Positions 26,210-31,852 of a stretch of DNA of 64,000 nucleotides are shown one piece after another. The notes under the pieces were generated by a model, which was not told where the DNA came from, made no database searches, and saw only the letters and a list, made by a program, of their open reading frames with translations. The stretch comes from an uncultured Anaerobutyricum sp. GTDB taxonomy: Bacteria; Bacillota; Clostridia; Lachnospirales; Lachnospiraceae. The position numbers were made by a program, and so were the translations under genes. The stretch lies in assembly GCF_934307085.1 (NCBI RefSeq), contig NZ_CAKRCF010000010.1, positions 10,842 to 74,841 of the forward strand, read 5' to 3'. Each line of letters begins with the position of its first letter. Position 1 is the stretch's first letter.

Positions 26210-26629
26210 CTAAAGTGCATAATATGCACTTCCGAAAATTACGGTGGGGTATTCCGTATGAGGTCTCATTTCAGTGACTCCCCTTATCTTTAAAACTCTA
26301 GCAAAAACCTGTTCCGGCGTGTTCCATGCTTTCTCAAGGTCGAGAAAATATTGTCTGTATAATCTGCCTTTTTCGGAACGCTGAATCATGCAAATCTGTT
26401 TTGCCATGTCAACTGAAATTTGATAGTCTATGATTTCCCGTTCAGCACCATTGTTTACAAGTGTGGAACTTTTCACGCTTGTAAAATCATTACCCTCGTT
26501 GAAGCCATAAGCTGACATTCTCTCGAACCACCTTGAAAATCTATCCGTAATTCCCAAGCCAGTATGCAAATCTCTTGCAGAAACAGTTGGCTGCTCCGCA
26601 TCATAGTTGACAGGAATTAAATTTTCCAT
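26210..26629 (-). CDS. AntA/AntB-type antirepressor, short form
   Basis: 139 residues. The AntA/AntB antirepressor domain spans about 8-95 (PTVSARDLHTGLGITDRFSRWFERM...YGFNEGNDFTS...IDYQISVDMAKQICMIQRSEKGRLYRQYF). Phage antirepressors usually add a C-terminal KilA-C or ANT domain, which is absent; the C-terminus is a short tail that is partly duplicated downstream. Likely binds the repressor to trigger induction, by family analogy. Confidence 0.8.
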   Translation of the reverse strand: MENLIPVNYDAEQPTVSARDLHTGLGITDRFSRWFERMSAYGFNEGNDFTSVKSSTLVNNGAEREIIDYQISVDMAKQICMIQRSEKGRLYRQYFLDLEKAWNTPEQVFARVLKIRGVTEMRPHTEYPTVIFGSAYYAL

Positions 26630-26673
26630 CTAGTCACCATTGCAACCGTACTTGATGTACACTTGTTAAAATT

Positions 26674-26877
26674 TTAGGATAAAAAAATATCAATTTTTTC
26701 TTTTCCTGTCATTCCAAGAAAATCCCCTAAATTGTTAGCTTCTTCAATGCCAAACATTGATGAACCATGCATTTTTTTAGTAAATGTCTGCGGACTAACA
26801 TGGATTACAGCCGCACATTTTTTATAGGTTTGTCCCTTTTCTGCAATCATTTCTTTTAATCTGGTAAGTTTTATCAT
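26674..26877 (-). CDS. Small helix-turn-helix protein
   Basis: 67 residues: MIKLTRLKEMIAEKGQTYKK, then AAVIHVSPQTFTKKMHGSSMFGIEEANNLGDFLGMTGKEK, a phage-type HTH like those of DUF739/Cro-size proteins. Its start, behind AAAAGGAGTGTT, lies inside the 3' end of the BRO-like gene (56-base overlap, different frame). Probably a phage regulator. Confidence 0.75.
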   Translation of the reverse strand: MIKLTRLKEMIAEKGQTYKKCAAVIHVSPQTFTKKMHGSSMFGIEEANNLGDFLGMTGKEKIDIFLS

Positions 26878-27325
26878 AACACTCCTTTTCGTCTATATCT
26901 GACGATGTTAGATTCTCTGAAAGCATTTTTATCTGCTCCTTTATGTTTGGTTTAGGGTAACAGCCATATTTTCTGATAGTTGGTAAGACATCATCAAATA
27001 CCCAATCTTTGAAACGTTCTAATTTTTCAATTCTGGAATTTATCCGGGCATCGTTTTGTGTCACACCCCTAGCACGTTGGGGTTCCATTGCGAACAAGAG
27101 AGAATAGAATCCGGATTCGTTAACTATAGTCATTTGCTGTTTGCCGCCTTTAGTTTGAATTGGTGCAGTTCTTTTGTCGTCATCGGGTACTCTGGCAAGG
27201 CTCCGGCGATAGTGAGTATCACCGAACGCAGTGCAAACATCTTTACCAACAAACCAGGATTCTTCATCAATGAGGATTGTTCTCATGGTCCCAAACTCTT
27301 TATTAATACAGGTTAAATAGTCCAT
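26822..27325 (-). CDS. BRO-N domain antirepressor-like protein
   Basis: 167 residues from ATG 27325 (start MDYLTCINKEFGTMRTILID, matching BRO family N-termini; a longer start at 27355 lacks a ribosome site). The BRO-N domain has EESWFVGKDVCTAFGD, RRSLARVPDDDK and VNESGFYSLLF, ending FKDWVFDDVLPTIRKYG. The usual C-terminal second domain is missing, so like its AntA neighbour it is a short antirepressor-type protein. Confidence 0.82.
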   Translation of the reverse strand: MDYLTCINKEFGTMRTILIDEESWFVGKDVCTAFGDTHYRRSLARVPDDDKRTAPIQTKGGKQQMTIVNESGFYSLLFAMEPQRARGVTQNDARINSRIEKLERFKDWVFDDVLPTIRKYGCYPKPNIKEQIKMLSENLTSSDIDEKECYDKTYQIKRNDCRKGTNL

Positions 27326-27346
27326 GCTGTTAGTGGTACACCCCTT

Positions 27347-27373
27347 TCTATACAATCAATTTTAAATACCATG
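27347..27373 (-). repeat. Duplicated 3' end of a small ORF, copy 1
   Basis: 27 bases match 27427-27453 at 23 positions, 80 bp apart. On the minus strand both read WYLK followed by two or three hydrophobic residues and a stop. Copy 2 is the real 3' end of the 47-residue ORF; copy 1 lies just before the BRO-like gene. Confidence 0.6.
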
Positions 27374-27427
27374 CGTGGCGGTCAATATCTCGACTACCAT
27401 TTCGGTACCTGTCAAAATTGGTATGCT

Positions 27428-27571
27428 CTATACAACTGATTTCAAATACCATGTATTGATATACAGATACATCCGGGCGACTTCTTCATCTGGCAGGAGT
27501 GCCAGTAAGTTCGCTAACTCTTTTATCATGGTTTCTTTGTCCTTTATCTTTGTCATTTGTTTCAAGTTCAT
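27428..27571 (-). CDS. 47-residue ORF, unknown
   Basis: Minus-strand ORF with ATG at 27571 behind AAGGTGAGCAACA. The product starts MNLKQMTKIKDKETMIKE, then a helical LANLLALLPDEEVARMYLYI segment, and ends WYLKSVV. No family recognised. It lies 46 bases downstream of one copy of the 63-bp leader repeat. Supported by the ribosome site and a coding-like sequence; expression unproven. Confidence 0.55.
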   Translation of the reverse strand: MNLKQMTKIKDKETMIKELANLLALLPDEEVARMYLYINTWYLKSVV

Positions 27572-27616
27572 TGTTGCTCACCTTCGTTCTTTGCTTGATT
27601 TTCAGATTTTATAGCC

Positions 27617-27679
27617 TTAGAGGATAAATAACACCTTGAAGGGATTATATACTCCGTAATTTGAGTTATTTATGCATCT
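27617..27679 (-). repeat. 63-bp leader repeat, copy 1
   Basis: Differs from 29326-29388 at one base; weaker similarity extends about 25 bases further toward the next small gene on the minus strand. Contains the inverted repeat ATAAATAAC/GTTATTTAT. Located just upstream (minus strand) of the 47-residue ORF. Confidence 0.85.
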
Positions 27680-27712
27680 ACGAGAAATAGAATGCATTTT
27701 GTGAGGTAGCCT

Positions 27713-27754
27713 CTTGCCCTACAGTTCGTAAATGATATAGAACTCTAAGGCAAG
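27713..27754 (-). other. Strong hairpin after the small membrane gene
   Basis: On the minus strand CTTGCCTTA pairs with TAGGGCAAG (one G-U), and AGTTC with GAACT inside, around a 12-base loop. No U-run follows, so it looks like a processing or stability hairpin rather than a simple terminator. Confidence 0.5.
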
Positions 27755-27762
27755 TGTATGTT

Positions 27763-27939
27763 TTACTGGTAATTCTCTGTCAGTAATACAAAGGCATTTA
27801 GAGGGGCGTAGTTATGAGACCCCGATATAGGGTCATTGTGTGCGACTATATCGCCCCAACTTAGGAAGACCCAAAGAATGAAAGCCGCTGACAGTGTTAT
27901 AATTAAATTCTTTGTTACGGTAAATATTATGTTTTTCAT
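27763..27939 (-). CDS. 58-residue single-span membrane protein
   Basis: Starts MKNIIFTVTK behind AAGAGGAAACC. One hydrophobic segment (NLIITLSAAFILWVFLSW, about 11-28), then a polar exterior tail. No family recognised. A longer start at 27969 has no ribosome site. Confidence 0.6.
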   Translation of the reverse strand: MKNIIFTVTKNLIITLSAAFILWVFLSWGDIVAHNDPISGSHNYAPLNAFVLLTENYQ

Positions 27940-28018
27940 GGTTTCCTCTTTTCTTTCTACAGAAACCATGATAAATTATATGTGTGTGTTAATTTATACG
28001 GTTTCGTGTAGATGCTTT

Positions 28019-28058
28019 CCCCGTCCAGAAGTGGCTGCTTCTGTATGGGGATTTTTTT
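28019..28058 (+). terminator. Plus-strand terminator facing the leftward module
   Basis: CCCC (28019-28022) and CAGAAG (28026-28031) pair with CTTCTG (28038-28043) and GGGG (28047-28050), then TTTTTTT. No plus-strand gene ends here. It would stop antisense transcription into the replication gene. Confidence 0.55.
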
Positions 28059-28956
28059 AGTTATCGAAGGCTCCGTCTTTGATTTCTTTTGAATGTTCTA
28101 AAATCCAACCAAAATCAACAGGGGATTCTTCGTCATGTATTCTTGCTTTCAAGGTGCTACTTTGTTCTGCTTTTTGAAAAATAGTAGAGTAGTCGGCTTT
28201 TGAATATCTATCAAACATTAAGCTGTTTGATAATGCTGTAGAATATTGAGTGATGTCATTGACTGTGGGGTATGTAGTACATATGCCATTGAATAAGCCT
28301 GCAATGTCATCGGCTGTCAGTTGTTGAGATTGTGGATAACTAGGAGAGGAGCATTGTGGACAACTTGTCTCGTTTGGTTCCTTCCTCTCTCTTTCCTTCT
28401 TTCCCCCATACCCCCTATTATCTATACTCTCTCTATCTTCTACTTTCTCTATACTATCTCTATACTTACCTAACTCTATACTACTCTTATCTATACTATC
28501 CTTATCTATACTATACTTACCTATACTAACCTGTTCCGACGTTTTGTCGGCAACTCGTTGACATTCTTCCGACATTTTGTCGGCATCTTGTTGACAAGGT
28601 TCTGACGAGTTATTAAAAATCAAGTATTTCCCTTGTTCATCAACAAGCAGTAGTCCCTTTTCATCAGTGAATATGGTTTTAGTTTTTCTACTTGGCTGTA
28701 TCTTGTTTTGCATTTCCCAGTGAGTTACAACTACTACGCCGCTTTGAAAACTTATCAAGAATCCTTTGGCAATAAGCAATCTTAACGAGTCCTTGCTAAA
28801 GCCGGTCATTCTTCTAATAGTCTCTGGATTTCCTACAAATCCCTCATCGTCTGCATTTAAAACAAGATGCATATACAAAGCCTGTGAGTCTGCTGGCATT
28901 TCAAAAAATGGGTCTGATTCAACGACCGTTTTGTTTAACATTCGTCTATTTGCCAT
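28057..28956 (-). CDS. Phage-type replication protein with internal iterons
   Basis: 299 residues. The N-terminus MANRRMLNKTVVESDPFFEMPADSQALYMHLVL...DDEGF is the common start of phage DnaD-like/replisome-organiser proteins, a winged-helix domain of about 100 residues. The middle (about 140-185) is a repetitive Ser/Ile/Asp-rich tract (SIDKDSIDKSSIE) encoded by short DNA repeats. The C-terminal 90 residues resemble a conserved phage replication end (ADDIAGLFNGICTTYPTVNDI). A lambda-O-like arrangement, with the origin inside the gene, is likely. Confidence 0.75.
   Translation of the reverse strand: MANRRMLNKTVVESDPFFEMPADSQALYMHLVLNADDEGFVGNPETIRRMTGFSKDSLRLLIAKGFLISFQSGVVVVTHWEMQNKIQPSRKTKTIFTDEKGLLLVDEQGKYLIFNNSSEPCQQDADKMSEECQRVADKTSEQVSIGKYSIDKDSIDKSSIELGKYRDSIEKVEDRESIDNRGYGGKKERERKEPNETSCPQCSSPSYPQSQQLTADDIAGLFNGICTTYPTVNDITQYSTALSNSLMFDRYSKADYSTIFQKAEQSSTLKARIHDEESPVDFGWILEHSKEIKDGAFDN
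28431..28527. repeat. Iterons, candidate replication origin
   Basis: TCTATACT (AGTATAGA on the coding strand) occurs at 28431, 28448, 28459, 28475, 28490 and 28505, with CCTATACT at 28520. The last four starts are exactly 15 bp apart. They lie in the middle of the replication gene, where lambdoid-type origins often sit. Confidence 0.65.
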
Positions 28957-29150
28957 TATTCGTTATTATCCTTCCTTCCGCTGTACATTCTTTCGTGAAA
29001 ATAAGTTTTGTTCACTTTGCCTTGAAAAATCAAGAACCCTTTGGCTGCCAGCTCACTATTAAGTTCCCTGATAACAGAATATGCTTTTGACTGTTTGCAG
29101 CCGCATATTGCCATAATGTCATTCACATCATAAAAAGTGTTATTCCCCAT
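28956..29150 (-). CDS. Small winged-helix/excisionase-like DNA-binding protein
   Basis: 64 residues: FYDVNDIMAICGCKQSKAYSVIRELNSELAAKGFLIFQGKVNKTYF, a short HTH plus wing typical of phage and ICE excisionase-like proteins. The stop overlaps the start of the replication gene by one base, and its start lies inside the 49-residue ORF upstream. It could be the Xis or a co-regulator; not decidable. Confidence 0.7.
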   Translation of the reverse strand: MGNNTFYDVNDIMAICGCKQSKAYSVIRELNSELAAKGFLIFQGKVNKTYFHERMYSGRKDNNE

Positions 29151-29289
29151 TGTGCTTCATCTCCTTTCTGGCGTCTTCAATCATCTGCATGAGTTCATTA
29201 TGCTGCTTCATTAATTCCTCATGACGTTTTTTCTCTTGTTCAAGTAAATCATGAAGAAATTCTTCTAAGCTTTTGTCTTCTTCTGCCAT
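29140..29289 (-). CDS. 49-residue coiled-coil protein
   Basis: ATG at 29289 (minus) behind AAAGGAGCAAT, a strong ribosome site. The product MAEEDKSLEEFLHDLL is followed by EQEKKRHEELMKQHNELMQM and EDARKEMKHNGE, a highly charged amphipathic helix. Overlaps the next gene's start by 11 bases, as translationally coupled phage genes do. Lies 37 bases downstream of the second 63-bp leader repeat. Confidence 0.65.
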   Translation of the reverse strand: MAEEDKSLEEFLHDLLEQEKKRHEELMKQHNELMQMIEDARKEMKHNGE

Positions 29290-29325
29290 ATTGCTCCTTT
29301 CGCTTGATTTTCGCATTTTACAGTT

Positions 29326-29388
29326 TTAGAGGATAAATAACACCTTGAAGGGGTTATATACTCCGTAATTTGAGTTATTTATGCATCT
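29326..29388 (-). repeat. 63-bp leader repeat, copy 2
   Basis: Partner of 27617-27679 with one mismatch. It overlaps the last codons of the gene ending at 29375 (MHK then stop) and runs toward the 49-residue ORF. Contains ATAAATAAC/GTTATTTAT. Confidence 0.85.
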
Positions 29389-29656
29389 GTGAAAGCTGAA
29401 AGCCAACAGGAGCACTAGGTTTCTTGTTACCTTTACGGAAAGAAATACAATCTTTGGGGCAGGTATAAGTTTTACCAATAATTTCTCCTGTGTCTTGCAA
29501 GCTGTGAGTTTCTTTCAGTTTCCATTTTCCTTCTGGTAAAGCAATTAATTTATCTAATTTTGTCATGGTTGTGCTGTCAGAAGTATAAATAACTGCCATG
29601 TCACTGTTTCTTGTGAAAATTATATTAGTTTCTTGTTCGTGGACTGGTAAAGCCAC
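29375..29656 (-). CDS. 93-residue protein, unknown
   Basis: GTG start at 29656 chosen because AAAGGAGTGATA lies just upstream; an ATG-started longer frame at 29716 runs through repeats and lacks a ribosome site. The product has ALPVHEQETNIIFTRNSDMAV and a Lys-rich second half with a CPKD motif. No family recognised. First gene of the leftward module after the Cro-like gene. Confidence 0.6.
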   Translation of the reverse strand: MALPVHEQETNIIFTRNSDMAVIYTSDSTTMTKLDKLIALPEGKWKLKETHSLQDTGEIIGKTYTCPKDCISFRKGNKKPSAPVGFQLSQMHK

Positions 29657-29671
29657 ACTATCACTCCTTTC

Positions 29672-29690
29672 ATCCGATACCGCCGCCCGG
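29672..29690. repeat. 19-bp repeat, copy 1
   Basis: ATCCGATACCGCCGCCCGG, identical to 31807-31825. It is the most GC-rich stretch in the local area and lies just before the 93-residue gene (minus); the other copy lies before the integrase gene (plus). Confidence 0.75.
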
Positions 29691-29693
29691 CTG

Positions 29694-29722
29694 GTGTTAT
29701 TAGTTATCGGTGTCAATAAGGT
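29694..29722 (-). repeat. Duplicated 3' end of the Cro-like gene
   Basis: 29 bases match 29759-29787 at 28 positions, 65 bp apart. The second copy encodes the last codons of the Cro-like protein (LIDTDN and stop). This copy reads the same in one frame but is cut off from the gene. Confidence 0.8.
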
Positions 29723-29764
29723 AGGTTTCTCCTAATTCTGGGAAAAACTCATTTCCCTGTGTTA

Positions 29765-29974
29765 TTAGTTATCGGTGTCGATAAGGTCTAGGACATCAAC
29801 TCCAAGAACTTTAGCAAGTCTTCCGGCTGTTTCTGGCTTAACGTTCTTACCTGTCATAGCGTTGGTAAGTGTTCCGGCTGGAAATCCTGCCGCCACAATC
29901 TCTTTCTGTCCCATACAGGCTCTCGCTTTAGCAAGTTCTAATTTCTTTCTGTTGATTCTCATTTGTTTTACCAC
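29765..29974 (-). CDS. Cro-like XRE-family regulator
   Basis: 69 residues with an XRE helix-turn-helix: RINRKKLELAKARACMGQKEIVAAGFPAGTLTNAMTGKNVKPETAGRLAKVLGVDVLDLI. The size fits a Cro or early-promoter repressor. It is divergent from the large double-XRE gene across a 138-base control region. Confidence 0.85.
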   Translation of the reverse strand: MVKQMRINRKKLELAKARACMGQKEIVAAGFPAGTLTNAMTGKNVKPETAGRLAKVLGVDVLDLIDTDN

Positions 29975-29978
29975 CTTT

Positions 29979-30059
29979 CAAAGTTGTATTTTCTACACTT
30001 TGAATATTATCACCACTTTTTATGGTTGTCAATCATTTTTCACAACTTTTTTTGGTTGT
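29979..30059. promoter_or_regulatory. Operator array between the divergent regulators
   Basis: Three partly palindromic sites: CAAAG...CTTTG with TTGTA/TACA inside (29979-30002), ACCACTTTTTATGGTTGT (30012-30029) and ACAACTTTTTTTGGTTGT (30042-30059). The last two start 30 bp apart, about three helical turns. This is the expected control region for a phage-type genetic switch. Confidence 0.65.
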
Positions 30060-30112
30060 ATTTGACGTTATTGCGTGGTAATATATAATCAAAAAGGAGT
30101 GCATAAAAATTT

Positions 30113-31132
30113 ATGAGTTTTTCAGATAGATTAAGACAAGCACGCAAAAGACAGGGGTTAACACAAGAAGAACTTGGTAAAAAAAGCGGACTTTCAACAT
30201 ATACCATTCAACGCTATGAATACGGGAAATTAAATCCAAAGAAAAATACAGTAGCCAAACTTGCTACAGCTTTAAATCTTGGATATGATTACACAAAAAG
30301 CGGTGAGCCATATTTTTACACTTTCGTTGATACCGTACCAAGTCCAGAATATGAAGATGCCGAAGATTTTAACCAAGAACAGTACCGAAATGCAATAGAA
30401 AAAGCATTAGAAGATGTAACTTTGTCAACGATAGGAGAAAAAATAAAATGGTTACGAAAGAATAAAAAAATCAGTCAGAGAGAACTTGCTCAAAAAACCG
30501 GACTTTCCATTGGTTCCATACAGGGATTCGAGCAAGGGCGATATAATCCGAAATTAGAGACAGTTTTAAAAATAGCGGATGCGTTGGAGATTAGTATAAA
30601 TGTTTTTTATGAGAATTTATCTAAAGATGAATACCAAAATATTTTAGAGACAAAAGCCAGGAAAGCAGATATAGACAATTTCAACAGCGTTGTAAATATT
30701 TTAAGTAACCTTAATGATAGTTATTCCTTGTATAACAAAGAAGAGGATTGCTATATTTTTGGAACAGGTGATAATGCTTTTGTATTAAAGTCGAAATCAG
30801 TTCGAGCATTACAAAAAGCAATAGAAAGTTTTATTCCATGTATTACAGAACAACTAAAAGATATGGAGCCTGTACCGAAAATATTAGAAAGTATGTTTGG
30901 TAATGAAGAAAACTGTATTAGAGCATTTTCAAAAGACGAACAACTTTTTGATAAATGTTGTAAGAATATATCATTGCTATTATGTATGGACTATGGTGTT
31001 GTTGGTGAGGAAATATCTGGTTATTTAGAACAATATTGTATAGAGAAAGATATAACTCGAAAAATTATAGCTGGACAAGGAGAAGAATGGATTATCAATC
31101 CACATGCTGGTGATAAAACTAAGACAAATTAA
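30113..31132 (+). CDS. Repressor with two XRE helix-turn-helix domains
   Basis: 339 residues. HTH 1 at about 5-58 (RLRQARKRQGLTQEELGKKSGLSTYTIQRYEYGKLNPKKN) and HTH 2 at about 107-162 (KIKWLRKNKKISQRELAQKTGLSIGSIQGFEQGRYNPK), joined by an acidic linker, followed by about 170 residues of unknown fold rich in aromatic and acidic residues. No LexA/CI-type protease motif is obvious. Likely the lysogeny-type repressor of the element. AAAAAGGAGTGCAT is the ribosome site. Confidence 0.88.
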   Translation: MSFSDRLRQARKRQGLTQEELGKKSGLSTYTIQRYEYGKLNPKKNTVAKLATALNLGYDYTKSGEPYFYTFVDTVPSPEYEDAEDFNQEQYRNAIEKALEDVTLSTIGEKIKWLRKNKKISQRELAQKTGLSIGSIQGFEQGRYNPKLETVLKIADALEISINVFYENLSKDEYQNILETKARKADIDNFNSVVNILSNLNDSYSLYNKEEDCYIFGTGDNAFVLKSKSVRALQKAIESFIPCITEQLKDMEPVPKILESMFGNEENCIRAFSKDEQLFDKCCKNISLLLCMDYGVVGEEISGYLEQYCIEKDITRKIIAGQGEEWIINPHAGDKTKTN

Positions 31133-31160
31133 AAAACTCATGAAAAAGGAGAGAAAAAGC

Positions 31161-31307
31161 ATGAACGAACCGCCAAGAAGCGAATATGTTGCAAGATTGC
31201 TTGCTACCCTCTTGGGTGCAGAACACGGTTGCGAATATGATGAGGTGTCCTACATCGACAAAGAGGGCGTAGAGCATGAAGTAAAAAAGGAAGAGCCTTA
31301 CCATTAA
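31161..31307 (+). CDS. 48-residue protein, unknown
   Basis: ATG 31161 behind AAAAAGGAGAGAAAAAGC; an upstream start at 31104 overlaps the repressor gene. Sequence begins MNEPPRSEYVARLLATLLGA, then a charged tail. No family recognised. It follows the repressor in the same direction. Confidence 0.6.
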   Translation: MNEPPRSEYVARLLATLLGAEHGCEYDEVSYIDKEGVEHEVKKEEPYH

Positions 31308-31367
31308 TTTTGGTTTACTAAGGCATATTAATTTAAAGCTCGTAAAACCAAAAAAAGTGCAGAAAAA

Positions 31368-31373
31368 TATAAT
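31368..31373 (+). promoter_or_regulatory. -10 element of the toxin mRNA
   Basis: TATAAT at 31368-31373 in an AT-rich stretch; no good -35. The start would be near 31380, giving an mRNA of about 180 bases that ends at the bidirectional terminator. Confidence 0.45.
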
Positions 31374-31436
31374 ATATTTAATTAGGCAGCCGGGGACGGC
31401 TTCACCTGTTCCGAGTCTTGCGGAAGGGGTGATATT

Positions 31437-31520
31437 ATGGTTACATACACAGACCTTTTTACATACACCATCATGCTATGTGCTGTAATCACGCTAGCTA
31501 TTAATATACACAAAAAATAG
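31437..31520 (+). CDS. 27-residue holin-like toxin of a probable type I system
   Basis: The ORF, behind GGAAGGGGTGATATT, encodes a hydrophobic peptide beginning MVTYTDLFTYTIMLCAVI with a basic end (IHKK). The M-x-T-Y-x-x-L start, single membrane span and Lys tail match the small holin-like toxin family related to TxpA. The stop codon forms the base of a bidirectional terminator, beyond which a minus-strand RNA promoter faces the gene. Confidence 0.7.
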   Translation: MVTYTDLFTYTIMLCAVITLAINIHKK

Positions 31521-31610
31521 CCGTCCTGCTCCCTGCAAAGAAACGGACGACTACTTTTTAAACTAAATCTTTACCGGGACAGGTGCCGCACACCTTCCGG
31601 CTGTCTTGTT
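31511..31610 (-). ncRNA. Candidate antisense antitoxin RNA
   Basis: Minus-strand promoter TTGACT (31645-31640), a 17-base spacer and TATAAT (31622-31617) predicts a start near 31610. The RNA would end at the shared terminator, whose stem is TAGCCGTCC/GGACGACTA (31518-31526 and 31545-31553) with an A-run at 31511-31517 (U-run on this strand). Convergent toxin mRNA and antisense RNA share the terminator and flanking imperfect repeats (CCGGG..AC.GG...CACCT...TCCG...TCTTG at about 31391 and 31574), as in Fst/par-type systems. Confidence 0.6.
31518..31560. terminator. Bidirectional terminator of the toxin-antitoxin pair
   Basis: The 9-base arms at 31518-31526 and 31545-31553 have one mismatch. 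TTTTT follows on + (31555-31559), and six A's precede on + (U's for the minus RNA). Confidence 0.75.
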
Positions 31611-31647
31611 AAGTATATTATATTCTAAACACTTATATTAGTCAATA

Positions 31648-31750
31648 ATAAAAAGCACTTCATTACCCCTAATGAAGTGCCTGTCAAGTATGAGGGACGC
31701 TAGAAGTGACAAAGAAAGAAACTTTGATAGCTTCTAGGTGAGCCTGTTTT
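31648..31750 (-). ncRNA. Candidate 100-nt small RNA upstream of the integrase
   Basis: Minus-strand promoter TTGACA (31786-31781), 18-base spacer and TATATT (31762-31757) points leftward. About 100 bases on, GCACTTCATTA/TAATGAAGTGC (11 bp, loop GGGG) followed by TTTTTAT forms a terminator (31655-31680). Inside, CTAGAAG pairs with CTTCTAG around a loop. There is no ORF. The function is unknown; it could control the integrase or be a second antitoxin-like RNA. Confidence 0.45.
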
Positions 31751-31806
31751 GAACGTAATATACAATATAAACTGACACATTGTCAATATGCAATATGTTT
31801 TTATCT

Positions 31807-31825
31807 ATCCGATACCGCCGCCCGG
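31807..31825. repeat. 19-bp repeat, copy 2
   Basis: Identical to 29672-29690; 28 bases before the integrase start codon. A candidate binding site for a shared regulator. Confidence 0.75.
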
Positions 31826-31852
31826 TCATCAAAGAATAGGAGTGATAACGAT

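Noticed and set aside
27339..27453. Small ORF near the WYLK tail copy (12 residues)
   Set aside because: Too short, and it lies in the duplicated tail region; kept as a repeat only.
27836..28060. A 74-residue plus-strand frame in the element
   Set aside because: It runs antisense to the small membrane gene and the replication gene end and lacks a ribosome site; treated as a shadow.
25019..31132. CRISPR array or defence island
   Set aside because: The repeats in this element are few and at gene ends or leaders; there are no regularly spaced direct repeats with unique spacers and no Cas genes.
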